Source: Sipunculus nudus (lineage: Eukaryota; Annelida; Sipuncula; Golfingiida; Sipunculidae). From it: DNA of 64,000 bases. Position numbers and translations under genes: made by a program. The stretch spans positions 38,455,558 through 38,519,557 of the forward strand of contig CM049310.1 in the NCBI GenBank assembly GCA_026874595.1, read 5' to 3'. How positions within the stretch are numbered: the first letter of the stretch is position 1; every line of letters begins with the position of its first letter. The notes under the pieces are model-generated. The model had not been told where the DNA came from, did not search any database, and saw nothing but the letters and a program-made list of their open reading frames with translations. Shown piece after piece: positions 26,351 through 38,319 of the stretch.

Positions 26351-27127
26351 CCAGGGTGATGAGCTGTCACTCAAAATGAAATGAACATGATTGGCTCCGT
26401 GTGTCTTCCTCACTTGGCTGTGTCTTCCAGCACAAGGTCTCATCAGATTGGACAAAAATACAGTGCTCCCTTCTGGTGTAGCAATTCAGGATACAAGGTT
26501 ATAACAAACAGCGCTTATGATATAGGGAGTAGGCCTATAGTTAAAGCGCTGTGTAAAGAGCGTAGTCTTCACTTGCAATAAGATTTAACTGGTATAATGT
26601 AAGTAATGACACTCTGCTTTTATGTATCAGAGGGGCAATATATATACAGCATGCATATCTTATGTTGAATGACATGCAGACCCAAAGGTCAGACTTGTTG
26701 CCTTTTGATATATTCTGTATGATTATAGAGTGTTCACATGGTCAGATACAGATCAGTTGGTTTAACTAATAAGAAAATGATTTAGAATTCCGGTGTAAAT
26801 GCACAAACCATTTTCAAACTGTTTCCAAAAGCTGTGTGAATGGGGTATAACCAGTTTCAGTAAGGAAGTTGGGAGACTATATATAGTCCAGCAGACTGTA
26901 ATAGAAGTCACTGTCCTTTCCGCTGAGAATGTTTTGTAACATTTGCGTGTAAACAGAGGTCTCCTTTTGGAGATACAGTTCCCATTAGTTGTTAGAATTG
27001 TGTTCTAGGCGGCAGAGGACGGGAGGTATTTATCTGTGTGAATTTTTGCCAGTTGAGATCAGATGGTGTCTGGCTGGGAATGAAGAGAAATATGATAGGT
27101 TTATAGACTGGGTTTCCAAAGACACAC

Positions 27128-27128
<1 letters not shown>

Positions 27129-27198
<70 letters not shown>
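27129..27198. repeat. (GA)n microsatellite
   Basis: An uninterrupted AG dinucleotide run of about 70 bp, followed by a degenerate GA/CAGA-rich tail to about 27250. The open frames on both strands are products of the repeat (RE and SL dipeptide runs). Confidence 0.95.
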
Positions 27199-27203
<5 letters not shown>

Positions 27204-27919
27204 AAGAGACGGACAGAGAGACAGACAGAGAGACACAGAGACAGACAGATTTTTAGTAAGATTACTTTAATAGGAATTTTATCATATTAGAAATTACTAT
27301 TAAAGTAACCGGGTCACCGGGTAACAGAGCAGTATAGGTGACCTGCCAAAGACTGGCTTCCTCATTGATGGTCTGTCCTTATTTTTCTTGTGCCACATGG
27401 GGCTTACTTGATGATTCCAACAACATGCACACATTTGATAAGATTCACATAATAATAAGACAAAAATAAGACATTAAGTATTAGTAAAGCCAGTTTTTCA
27501 GCAGGTACCTATTCTGCTCTTTTACCCGTTACTGTACATCAGCTGAATTTCAATAGTTTTTCACTCAATGTGTTACAGGTAGGACCTGGTCACAATGCTC
27601 CTATTCGCAAAATATATCCAGCAGCAGTTGTACCACTTGATAACCTGTGGTTGGGGGTGAGAGCCCACCTGTCCATGTAATATAAGACTTGTGCCCTGAC
27701 ACCAGTGGGCTATTAATATCAGGCTTGTCCAGCCAATATTACCAGTTTTATTCTTGAGAACATGACAGCAAACCAAACTGGGCATGCAGAACCCACTGTC
27801 AATAGCTACACCTTTATGATCCCAATATATTCTACAGACCTAAGGGTTCTTGAGGTATTACCATTATGTTTCATGTTGTTGGCGCTGTCCTGCTGCCCAT
27901 ACTTTTTGAAAGATTTACC

Positions 27920-28165
27920 AGGGGGCCTGGATGGTCAAGTGGTAAAACCCTTGGCTGTCATTGCTAGCGATTCAGGTTCGATCCCAGGATTTGCCATGAG
28001 AGTGGGTTGTAGTTGCCCGTCCAAGTTTGGTGGTTTTCTCAGGGTCATCTGGTTTCCTCCACCTGTACAGACTACAGAATGCCACCATCTGAGCTGTGGA
28101 AAGTGCCTCGTATTATTTATTATAGGTAGTTGTACAATCCATGTAAAATAAATAAAGTTTATAAA
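27920..28165 (+). mobile_element. tRNA-derived SINE, family 2
   Basis: The A-box-like TGGTCAAGTGGTAAAACCC and a perfect B box GGTTCGATCCC (27975-27985) form a tRNA-like head. The body holds gggttgtagttgcccgtcc, ggtggttttctc, ctggtttcctccacc and 'tgtacaatccatgtaaaata', ending in an AAATAA-type tail. A second copy lies at 57465-57710. The central domain recalls conserved SINE central domains shared between animal phyla, which needs a database comparison. Confidence 0.75.
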
Positions 28166-28353
28166 GATTTACAAAGTATCAATTCAAGGCCTGATTCAGT
28201 TGTCCTTATTCATTCTGTAAAACTGTAGTCTTTTGCCAAGCTTGATGGAGTACTTGAGAACTCAATCTGAGTAATACTATTACCTACTTCTAAAACTTAT
28301 ATATATAACTAGAAATCTGCATGTTAAGGAATGCAAGCCTCTGCCATGGTGAC

Positions 28354-28372
28354 GGGGGGGGGGGGGGGGGGG
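28354..28372. repeat. Poly-G tract (19 G)
   Basis: A pure G run in the sequence as given. It could form a G-quadruplex; its exact length is also a likely sequencing or assembly weak point. Confidence 0.9.
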
Positions 28373-28439
28373 CTTTTGTGGGATATGCTCCAAAAAAACG
28401 CATTTGCATTCACTTATTTGGCCCATATTCTAAGGTTCA

Positions 28440-28690
28440 TTCTTGCATTAGTGATTGTCCATTTACAATTAATTCTCAATAATGTTCCTGAATCCAGATC
28501 ATCTGCTGGGTCCACATCAAAAAGTAATGGATTCTTCATTGGCCCATTTTGAAATGAACTGAAAATTTTATGAGATTCCATTTATGATTGTGCGAGCTAT
28601 ATGAACGTGAACAAACACACAGACACACACACAAACAAATGGCGATAAATGCAAATACCCTCCTAGCAGAGGCAGTAATCTAAATAAAAT
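28440..28690 (-). repeat. Interspersed repeat, family D (reverse copy)
   Basis: On the minus strand it reads 'gctaggagggtatttgcatt', a GT-rich stretch, 'ggaatctcataaaattttca', 'gggccaatgaagaatcc' and 'gatgatctggattc'. The same ordered phrases occur on the + strand at 32095-32430. No coding capacity; class unknown. Confidence 0.5.
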
Positions 28691-29604
28691 CACATGCTTG
28701 TTCTCTTGCTTGACCAGACTGTCTAGTGTATGTATTTAAATGGTCTGTAGGTGTCAAGTAATACAGTTGCTTCATTGACTTTTCCTTGGCAAAAAATTTG
28801 ATTTGGGATGCTGTGTCTCAATAAACCATTGAAACACATTGGTATGAAGCTGGGACTGAAAGTTATGACCAGATTTAGCTGGCTGTGAAGCTTTTAAAGA
28901 GTAAGAATCTTGCAGCTGCCAGGGTTTAATTTGGCATATCCCCTGAAAAAAAAAATAGCAGTCAAGAATCCAGGTAAATTACCTTTGTCAGTGACCCGGC
29001 TGTGAAAACTACTTGCCAGATTAATTATATAAATTTATATAAGGTTTTGATGCTTATATAATAATGAAAAATAATTATGTTTTGATTTACATATTCCCCA
29101 TGCATAAGAAAAACTTGAAAAGACATGGTAAATGGATGGAATATGTTAATACTACACAGTTAGTTACTGGGTGTGGCTTTGAGGCAGTAATGTACCTACA
29201 CCTAAGTGAACTCTCAGCCTCCTAGAGCAATAGCATTAGGTGTATGACCAAGATATTACATTTATTCATTCCAAAAATGACACTGGTGGGTGTTGCTTTA
29301 TGGATTGGTAGGACTGCCTTTTCATATTGCTGCCCCTTACTGTTGTCCATCAGTGAATGTTCAGTCTAATGCATATCCATTGATATTGCAATGCTGAAAT
29401 GATCATATATAATGGTATATATATTAGTGGTGATATATTCAATGATTGAGTTGGGGTGAAAGATATGTCTCATTTTCAGTTGAAATAAAAGGTTGAGATA
29501 ATTAACAATTGCTCATGACATGACTTCAGATACTTCAGTATCTAAATGTCTGTCCTCAGAAGTCATTATTTTCCCATATGATTGAGTATCTGATAAAGAT
29601 TAGG

Positions 29605-30225
29605 CCAAAAAAATAAAACGTATTGTTCTCAGGCATCAAAATTTTTATTTTTATCTTTCAAGAAGATAAATAATACAATATGCAACGCCGAAGATCCCTG
29701 ATCTTCTGTAGTGTAGGGCGCAGAAGTGCTGCTGCACCAGCAGACCTGCAGGCAAAAACAAATATGTCTGACAGTATTATTACAGCCAACAGATTTTCAC
29801 TACATTGTGCAACAGATTTTAGCATTAAGACCGTTCAGCAATTGAGTGAATTTCTAACTGCTACAGGAGTTCAGACTTAGGGTTATAAAACAGTCAAAAT
29901 TATTGGGCTTGCCCAGCAGGCAGAGCGTTTGGACATCGTCAGCCATCTTTGTTTTTGCCCTCAGTGACTCTTGTGACAGGGGCGCACCTGAAGGCGATAG
30001 AGAGCAAACAGGGTGACATTTTGCCTCCAGCACAGGAGATTGAGGATCTCCGGCATCGCGTATTTATGTAGTGCTTTTACCTGTTTAGCAAAAAAAAATT
30101 ATTTTCATGCTTTTCCCTTATCATATTACATTTTTTATCAAAAAAGGTAAAAAATAAAATACTGCCCACCCGCACTGATTTCTGAAAAATTGCCTAGGAA
30201 CCTTACCTTTTTTTTGGCCTTATCT
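29605..30225. mobile_element. MITE-like element family A, split by an insertion
   Basis: The flanks (29605-29680 and 30061-30225) match the copy at 7975-8255 in order, with ends gttctcaggca and tgcctaggaac. The copy at 7975 serves as the uninterrupted reference and places the insertion between aatacaa and ttatgtagtgc. Confidence 0.65.
29681..30060. mobile_element. 380-bp TIR element with TA duplication, nested in MITE A
   Basis: The ends TGCAACGCCGAAGATCC (29681-29697) and GGATCTCCGGCATCGCG (30044-30060) are inverted repeats matching at about 13 of 17 positions. They are flanked by TA on both sides (29679-29680 and 30061-30062). The TA duplication and short TIRs suggest a non-autonomous Tc1/mariner-like element. 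A 66-codon open frame inside (29680-29880) has no recognisable domain and is not called as a gene. Confidence 0.65.
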
Positions 30226-31420
30226 TGATTCTGTTTTAATTAAAATAAAATTTGTATCCAAAGTGTCTCCTTGAATTACTATTGTTTTGGCCATGGTTTG
30301 TTATATATCCAGTATCTCTAAAACAATTACTGGATACACTTTCCTTAAACATGACAGATATAGGGTATTAGATGGCTATCCTGGTTGTGTATACTCAAAT
30401 GGCTTTATGATATAATTTTTTTTCATAAATTGAAATATATTTTTTCAATTAACAAAATATTAAAAATAAAAGTACAAATTTCTCACATTCCTTTCAGTCC
30501 TAGAGAAGCATAGCAATACAGAAACTTATTTAAGGTCTTATTGAATCATCTAGACAACACTAAGGGATACACATCTGTCGCCAAATCAAATTTAAAACAT
30601 TTGAAACTCAGGGATCCTTCCAAAATTTTATGGGTCCTCCCTTTACTTGATAGAGGCATAAAGATTTAATAGTAATAAAAACATCCAGTAGGTGTCAGGA
30701 GTGGTTGTCCTCTGTTTCAAGACAGAGGTACAGCAGAAAATATCAGAAGAAGCGCTCCAAATTAAAATTCTTTCTTTGCGGTTAGCCCAGTAAAATGTCA
30801 AGAATATACATAGAATTTCAATGCTTTCTTGAGGTAACTGTGGCACTGATTGACTAAAAAACAACTAAAGATGACAGTGCTGAAGACATATTTTCTCAGG
30901 TAAACCCATGGTAGAGAATAAAAGTTTTTAACAAATGGAGATCCTTGCTCAGTTGGTTTCTAAATATTTATTAATGAGACAGAAACTGATGTTTTGATTG
31001 TGATAACAAGTACTACTAAACCAAGGTAACCTAAAATGATATAAAAAAATATGTAACCTTGAGAAGTCCTGCCTGCTTGTAGCATCTGTTCCATTTATGT
31101 GAGTCCATTAAGTCTATTAAGTGCAGTGAGAGAAAACCAGAGGCTTCTCAAAATAAACATTGTCAGCACGAAGCGGTTAACAGTTGACAAAAGAAAAAAT
31201 TACATTCTGAAATAAGTTTTGTGGGCTCCATAATGCCTCTTACAGCCTTGGATCTGTCTTTTCACCTGTATTTATTTCAGGAGTTGGTTTGCAGATCCAT
31301 AATCCATTTGAGTATGTTTCTTACTTGCTTATAAAAATCCTCATTCCTGGCAGGCACATGTTAAGTTTTCATCAGTTAGAAGGGCAGGCCAGTCTTTGGA
31401 AGTTGTGTGCCATGAACTGT

Positions 31421-31660
31421 TCAGACCTCAAGAGCCTACTTCAGCTTAAAGCTGTCAGGGCTGACTTTATATACCAGCCACAAGAGTCTACTTAAAGCCA
31501 AGGTTATGAAAGTCTATTTCAAGTTGATGTTACCACGATCTGCTTAAATTTGAGATCTCAAGGGCCTACTTCAGGTTAATATGGCCAGGGCTGACTCTGT
31601 ATACAGGGCACAAGAGTACACTTGAAGACAAGGTTATATATTAAAAGCCCTATCTCAGTT
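31421..31660. repeat. Diverged tandem duplication, 130-bp period
   Basis: Two units starting near 31421 and 31551 share, in order, cctcaagagcctacttcag / tctcaagggcctacttcag, cagggctgact, and acaagagt(c/a)(t/c)act, then aaggttat. About 75% alike by eye. A run of 12-13 C follows at about 31710-31722. Confidence 0.6.
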
Positions 31661-32094
31661 TAAGATTAGAAAGTTAAACTAAATTTTAAGGTCACAAGTT
31701 GCACATATACCCCCCCCCCCCCACCCCCTCTCTTTCTCTCTGTCTTGAGATGCCATCTTGAAGGAGGGCATACTTGTTTAAAATCTCATAACAGACCTTC
31801 AGAGGTAAGATATGTCCTTAATCCAAGGGGTGAAGGCATAACGCGTGAGCTTGTTCTTCACTTAATCCTATTATGAGCAGCCAAGGCAAAAAGGCAAAAT
31901 TTCACCTGTGCCTCAGACTTAATCTTTTGCAAAAAAAATTTGTAACTTTTGTATTATCCCAAGCCTTGTACATAGAAAAACCTGCATATGAAGATGAATG
32001 ATGACTTAAAACATGGAGATCTGTCACAGGCACCTCTATGTTTCAGACAATGTATTGTGAACCCTTTTTGAAAGAGGGACTTAAACGTCTTTGT

Positions 32095-32430
32095 CTCCAC
32101 CAGGAGGGTATGCTTTCATCCCTGTTTGTGTGTGTGTGTTTGTTTACAACATAACTCAGGCAAATAAGAACAGAATCTCATGAAATTTTCAGGGCATTTA
32201 GACAACGGGCCAATGAAAAATTGAGTAGATGTTGGTGAGGATCAGGTGCATGATCCAGATTCAGTTGTTAACATCATCAAGAAATATTCACAAATGTACA
32301 GTCACTTTTACATGAATGATTCTGGGAATATTGTGTGGATTAGAGAATGCATTGAATGCAAACATGGTATGAGGATTAAATTGTATCCCACAATATGGAA
32401 TCCCCCACATGGAGGAAACTTGCAATCTTA
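32095..32430 (+). repeat. Interspersed repeat, family D
   Basis: Holds ccaggagggtatgctttcat, a TGTGTGTG stretch, 'agaatctcatgaaattttca', 'acgggccaatgaaaaattga' and 'gcatgatccagattca', all matching the reverse copy at 28440-28690. Boundaries are approximate. Confidence 0.5.
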
Positions 32431-32519
32431 AGAATGCAGATATCTAGTTTTTTCTGTAATACAAGTAAATTTGATAACATCTTTGTCATGCCTGTGACCA
32501 TATCTGGGAGACTCCTCTG

Positions 32520-32615
32520 CAATAGACTCTTATGATATGGTTATCTTCATCCTCAATTAGTGGACAGTGACACCTACAGGACATGGATGTAACTTATGAA
32601 AAGGGAATTAAAATA
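32520..32615 (+). mobile_element. 3' remnant of SINE family 1
   Basis: The stretch ttcatcctcaattagtggac, agtgacacctacaggacatgg, and a following A-rich tail match the last 80 bp of the SINEs at 17985 and 24285 (agtgccaccaacaggccaagg). The head is missing, as in 5'-truncated retroposition. Confidence 0.5.
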
Positions 32616-34694
32616 ATGTGGCTTTGTTAAATAGGATTCATGGAGTTTTTCTTTGATAAAATTTCTATTCCAAATCTGGTTTATGGAATTAAAATAACAA
32701 GGTAACAGTTCCTTTTTAGAGCATACATAAATACATCATAACAATAATGCTTCCATGTGTACCAAAAATTCACTATCATAGCCTGTGGTAGGCTACATGC
32801 ACTTGTTGTCAAGGTAGTATTTATCAATTGATTTGAAAGCTTTCAAACTGTGAAAAATACTTCCACCTTAATCTGCAAGCATTTTTTTCACTTGTGTACA
32901 GGAGTAAGTTAACGGTTTTAGAACATCGTATTAACAGATACCATAATATTATAAGGAGAATACACTATATATCATACATATTTCATATACCTTGTATCTT
33001 TGAGTAGGTCCCTTTAAACAGAGTATGAAGCAGTAATTAAATATAACATATATTCTGCAGTGTCAGATGTAATTATTCCCTGTAAACCATAAAATGAGTA
33101 CTTTAACAAACAGGGCATACAGACAAATGGTGGTAAACATGTAATATAACAGTGACAGCTCCAGAGGAACCAAGACCCTGAGGTGTTAAGTATTGGTTTT
33201 GTATGTCTGGTCTTGCATACCCAGGGGTACTGAATCAGGAATTAAAAGTCATCATGGGAGAGGGATAAGTGTATGGAAATGACGGACTCCTGAACCAGAC
33301 ACTCTAGAGGGCCAGAATGCCCTTGATTTGATCTGGGTATGTTTATAGCCATTTTATAATTCAGAAGATTTTATTCTCCATAGATAGAAGTTCTTTTTGC
33401 TCACATTTGGTATTATCAGTGCATCACTAGATTTTGTGCACCTGGATTTATCTCTCCATGAAAAAGGCTTGAAGGAATTTAAGTTTTCATCCATACCTCT
33501 CATTCTGTGTGTATCATGACTCTCTATTTATCAGAGTTCAGTAAAATATGATGTGGAGTCCAGTAAGTGGCTCCTAGTCCAGAATGTGAATGGGAAATGA
33601 ATTTTTATTGTGTTTTATTCTTACAAAATTTCATTTAGTACTGGTACTGACATCTGTCAAAGGATTTTGTTATCAAAATCAACATTAAAATACAATAGTC
33701 TCATTTGTGTAGGTCTGCATTCATCTTTTTGATTCATCAGTAACACTTTGAAGTTGAATTCAAGCCTGCATCCAGATTTTGTCAGCTGAGGTATAAAGAT
33801 ATGCTCTGTATAAAAAAGGTTGTTGATGGTTGAAATTTACAAATAACAAAGGGACAGATTTTCTGGAAATTGTGAGTAACAACTTTGGGCCAATTTTACT
33901 CCATGTCATAACTTTCCTCCCGCTATTTTAATATGGTGCTTGCCTCATGACAACGTTCAGTGGTGCCGCACTAAAAATGACTTAACAGTTTTGTTAGGTA
34001 ATATTCTTTTATTTCATTAACTGTCTTTTAAAAATATATCAGGTGGTCTTTTACATTTGTTGGATTTTACAATAGTTAAGCTTGAAAAATAGTTTTTATA
34101 ATAATAAATGGATAAAAATGTGGACCATTGTTGTAGAATCGGAGTTTACATGAACAGAGAGCCAGATGTCAGCCAGCGGGTTATTGATTAATGTTATCTG
34201 GTCACTATTAGCAAGTGTTCATTAACAAAGCTAATGTTGATTTCACCTGACCACTATAATCAATGTACATTGTCTGTATATAATGACCACTCACGTTCTA
34301 TCAAATTGTAAACTGACCAGGACTTACTCCAGTGTTTGACTTCTTTGATTTTAGCACAGCTGTTCCTCAAAGGTCATTTTCCTTATATTTATCTAAGCAC
34401 TGATGCTGTCAATTAGTGAATTGTATGTGTGTATTGGTATTTTGTCTTTAATTTAAATGAATTATTCATTATTGCCTTTCGATTTGATTCTCGATTCAAT
34501 TATTGTAAATGATGATATATTCTGTTGAATACATATCTTCTAAACATTTCCTTCTCAGGCATAGTTCAGATGATTATGATAATATACTTACCGGTAAGCG
34601 TTTTCTTGGTCCAAGGAATATTTAAGTATTCCCATCCCTTGCTTTGCTAATATGTTATGCCTTTCTGAAATTGGGAAATCTTATTATTTCAACA

Positions 34695-35025
34695 AAAGAA
34701 TTGTCTTTAACTATAGATGATGAAGATGCCACACTACTAATTTTTTAAGATCCATGAAACTATGAGATTCAGGTTTTCATGAAAACAAATATTTTATTGT
34801 TAACACTGCTATGTGTATAAAGTAAACAATATTCAGTGTCATTTCTGCCATATTCACAAAGAAACTTTTCTTTAACTATAAATGATGAAGGTGCCACACT
34901 ACTTTTTTTTTAAGATCCATGAAACTATGAGCATCAGGTTTTCATGAAAACAAATATTTTATTGTTAACACTGCTATGTGTATAAAGTAAACAATATTCA
35001 GTGTCATTTCGGCCATATTCACATC
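34695..35025. repeat. Tandem duplication, 165-bp unit
   Basis: Two nearly identical adjacent units: 'tctttaactata(g/a)atgatgaa', 'gccacactact', 'ttaagatccatgaaactatg', 'caggttttcatgaaaac', 'ttgttaacactgctatgtg' recur 165 bp apart. Only a handful of differences, so the duplication is recent. No function evident. Confidence 0.9.
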
Positions 35026-36109
35026 TTTGATTCATGGCTAGCAGACTTCCATCATACATGCTGCCAAATTTAGCATTATACTTTATGAATTATGCAGGTT
35101 CCTTTTTTATTCAGAGCAGATATCTATTCAAAATTATCTGAATTTATCAATGGAACATGAGTTACCTTAAAAGAAGGAATGCTTTTGTCTGTTGACCTTA
35201 ATTGTCTGAATATATAGCTTTTCATCTTACACAAATTTGTATAAAAGATATTAGTTGAAGAATAATATGAGTTGTTTATTTAGTATGAAACCACCTGGTT
35301 GGCCAGTATATGTTGCAAAACTTGTAAGAATTCTGTTTTTATACTTGAGTTTCGTTTTTTACCATGTTTTCTACGTTTATATGCAATGTAACTTTTCTTG
35401 AAGAATCACTTCTTTGGCGTTTTTGCTCGTAAAACTCTGTTGAAAATGAAAGTCCAAGGATTGCTTTTGCCAGTGTTGATTATTGCATATTTGAAATGCA
35501 TTGTCGTCTTTTATGTTACATTTTAAGTTTAGATACCCCAAAATAAAAAAAAATAAAGTATTAATTTGCATTCAACGCTATTTCATGCAGGAAGTTTTGG
35601 TATTAAGTTTGTTCCTTAGGGAGTTTTGGGGTGAGTGGCCTGATTTGCGTAGTAATCTTGTTGTTATAAGGAGCCAGTAAGAAAACAGGTCATATCTTCC
35701 TTGGGGACAAAGGTGCAGTTGTTAATTAAGACTTTTTAAGTTCTGCGAGGAATGGACAATTCTGAGAACTTTTTTTTGTGTGTTCCTCTTTCAGATCAAA
35801 GAAATATCTGTACTCTGCTGGGTAATGAATTCAGTGAACCACCTTTAATTGAAGTCAAAAGGGGCTTCTTAATATAGTTCAGCTGGTGATTGACACAAGG
35901 GATGCTATTTTTAGCTCGAGCAGGGACTTGACAGTCATTGGTGTTTTTTTCATCCTTTCACCCAATCAAGCCTGTTCTGCCACAGAATTCACTGAAATTT
36001 GGTGATAATTATATCCCAAGGCTATCTTGGGACACAGTAAGCTGCTCTGTATTCTAATGTGATATGAAAAATTCACAATATTATGAATTCATAGTTTGCA
36101 AAGATTTTT

Positions 36110-36330
36110 AGTTCAGCTAGCTGACTATAAGTCATCTGAGCTATAGCAATACTCCTTTGTCTGTCAGATTTCAGTCCATCTGTCTTTCCATCCATTAAAC
36201 TGGCATGTTTTGAAACTTTTGGACCTACAAATCTGAAAATTGACATACTGTTAGCTGTCCCTAGGTTCTCTTACCAAACATGAAACCATGTGAATGCAAC
36301 TTAATTTTTTTGAGAAATAAATAAAAAATC
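36110..36330 (+). repeat. Interspersed repeat fragment with 5' hairpin, Helitron-like
   Basis: Starts 'agttcagctagctgactat' and a partner 'agtcatctgagctatagca', a hairpin-type head also seen at about 3440-3480 in intron 1, then 'ctgtctttccatccattaaa' and 'gttctcttaccaaacatgaa'. It looks like the same class as the Helentron-like heads, degraded. Confidence 0.35.
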
Positions 36331-36671
36331 TCCATTTAGAAATGAAAATCTGTTACACTTCAGGACTGCCTAATATAAAACCTCTTGTGTTATTTCATTC
36401 ATATTTATCTTAAATATTTTGCTGTATATTTCCTATATACATGCCAGAAATTTGGTCGGCATTACATAATTTTGATTTTCAGACTTCTGTATCATATGTG
36501 CATGGGGGAGTGTTTGTGTTAGTTAGTGCCTTCTTGTATTTTAATTGACTTGATGAATCATTATTGGTTTGGTATTATCCATTCCTATGTCATGTTCTTA
36601 TGTTTATAATCTATATAATAAATTCTTCTATTTATATATACTGTATTATTTTTTGTTTTTACTATTTTCAG

Positions 36672-36938
36672 CTGAAACAACAGCGTTTCGGTTGATGAGC
36701 ACACCTGATGGTGCAGAGTATCAGACGACAACGAGGTCAGGTGAGAAGTCGTTGCTGGACCGGATAGGAACCCCCGGTCTGAATGACCTTGTCAGCAACG
36801 AATGTACCAAAGACACTGAATATAAAGACTGTGGACCACACGCTATATGTGACCTTGAGGTCAAGGAGGACCATATTGGTTTTGTGTGTAAGTGCGAAGA
36901 TGGATACCAGCCAGATCCTAAAACCAAATTATGCACAG
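36672..36938 (+). CDS. Coding exon 3: linker and EGF-like module 1
   Basis: 267 bp, acceptor ctattttcag|ct, donor gcacag|gtaagt, phase 1-1, residues 126-214. The first 44 residues are a polar linker rich in Thr, Ser and Arg. Six cysteines follow at 170, 179, 185, 198, 200 and 213, in the spacing C-x8-C-x5-C-x12-C-x-C-x12-C. The Cys-Lys-Cys-Glu-Asp-Gly-Tyr stretch is the typical second half of an EGF domain. No clear calcium-binding Asp/Asn start is seen. Phase 1-1 symmetry is usual for extracellular modules and makes the exon skippable without a frame change. Confidence 0.82.
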
Positions 36939-37135
36939 GTAAGTTTACTTTGTTTTATTAAATCTGATCAAATTAGTAACTGTGACATTAACAAATTAAT
37001 TATAATGTTATATATTTATAGATTTCAGAATGTGTTTGTGTTTGAATAGGGATTATCGTAAGTTGTTGGATGGAATTTTTATTTTTATCCTTTTTGTAGT
37101 TCCTTTATTTACTCTTTCTGCCTCTCTCTTTTTCT

Positions 37136-37141
37136 CTCTTT

Positions 37142-37168
<27 letters not shown>
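37136..37168. repeat. CT-rich microsatellite
   Basis: A short (CT)n run within a larger TTTCTCT-rich tract, shortly after exon 3's donor. Confidence 0.8.
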
Positions 37169-37172
<4 letters not shown>

Positions 37173-37283
37173 TTCCTTCTTCTTTCTATATTTAAATAAG
37201 ATATCTAAATTATATATGGATGGATATAAATGAAATGTGTGGAATCTGAGGATAGGTAGGCTTTGGACAACCAAGGGTTTACT

Positions 37284-38319
37284 TTTTAGCCCTCAGCCCC
37301 TAGGCTGATGGGCTATTGTCGTCACCCAAGCTGTCCGTCCGTCCGTCCGTCCGGCGTCCGTTAACTTTTACCTTGTGAGCGGGATATCTTGAAAAGGATT
37401 CACCGTCAATATTTTATTTCCTCGGTAAAGATGTATATCGACAAAATCTCGGTCAAGTTCGAAGATGGGTGACCTTGACCTATTTTTCTACATTTTAGAG
37501 CTGATTATAGAAAAACACTTAGATGCTTATTACTCAGGAACCATTTGGTGGATTTTCACAAAACTTACTATGATTATTAGGACTTATGGTTTGTACCTGC
37601 TTCACAAGTTTGGTGGTGCCACCTACAATTTCTGATTTTTAATGAATTTTTATCGGATTTTTCAACTTTGGGCTTGTGAGTGGGATATCTCTAAAAGGAT
37701 TCACCATAGGAATTTTATTTTTTTGGTGAAGATGTATATTGACAAAATCTCGGTCAAGTTTGCAGATGGGTGACCTTGACCTATTTTTCTACGTTTTAGA
37801 GCTGATTATAGAAAAAACATTTAGAAGCTTATTTCTCAGAAACCATTGGGTGGATTTTCACAATTTTTACTATGATCATAGGGACTGATGGTCTGTAACT
37901 GCTGCACAAGTTTGGGGGCGCCACCTGCAATTTCTGATTTTTATTGAATTTTTCTTGGATTTTTCAACTTTGGGCTTGTGAGCGGGATATCTCTAAAAGG
38001 ATTCACAAGAGGAATTTTATTTCTTTGGTGAAGATGTATATCTACAAAATCTCTGTCAAGTTTGAAGATGGGTGACCTTGACCTACTTTTCAAGGTCACA
38101 GAGCTTATAATAGAAAAAAACTTAGAAGCTTATTTTTCAAGAAGCATTTGGTGGATTGTTATGAATCATGGTACATACCTCTGCATTTTAAATTTATAAC
38201 TGAGACATGTACAGATATACATCCATGTGAGAACAGATATTTAGTACTTGTTACTGTTACCACCTCTAAACACTGTTGTTTTGGCTGAGGGCTTTTGTCA
38301 GCTTCTGCTGATATTCTAG
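37284..38319 (+). mobile_element. Complete Helentron-like (HINE) element, family C
   Basis: About 1,036 bp. 5' end TTTTTAGCCCTCAGCC, with an 11-bp hairpin (AGCCCTCAGCC against GGCTGATGGGCT). Then a CCGTCCGT microsatellite, three tandem core units of about 301 bp (phrase ttgtgagcgggatatctc at about 37373, 37674 and 37975) carrying 'gggtgaccttgacctattt'. Near the 3' end a subterminal inverted copy of the 5' end (GGCTGAGGGCTTTT), a perfect hairpin TCAGC-TTCT-GCTGA, then TATTCTAG followed by T. Asymmetric inverted repeats, 3' hairpin, CTRR end and T|T insertion are the known features of Helentrons and their non-autonomous derivatives. No Rep-helicase is encoded. Confidence 0.8.

Noticed and set aside
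27030-27236. Open frames on both strands over the GA run
   Set aside because: Ser-Leu and Arg-Glu dipeptide runs are direct products of a dinucleotide microsatellite.
29680-29880. 66-codon frame MQRRRSL...
   Set aside because: It lies inside a 380-bp non-autonomous TIR element and is far too short for a transposase; no catalytic motif is visible.
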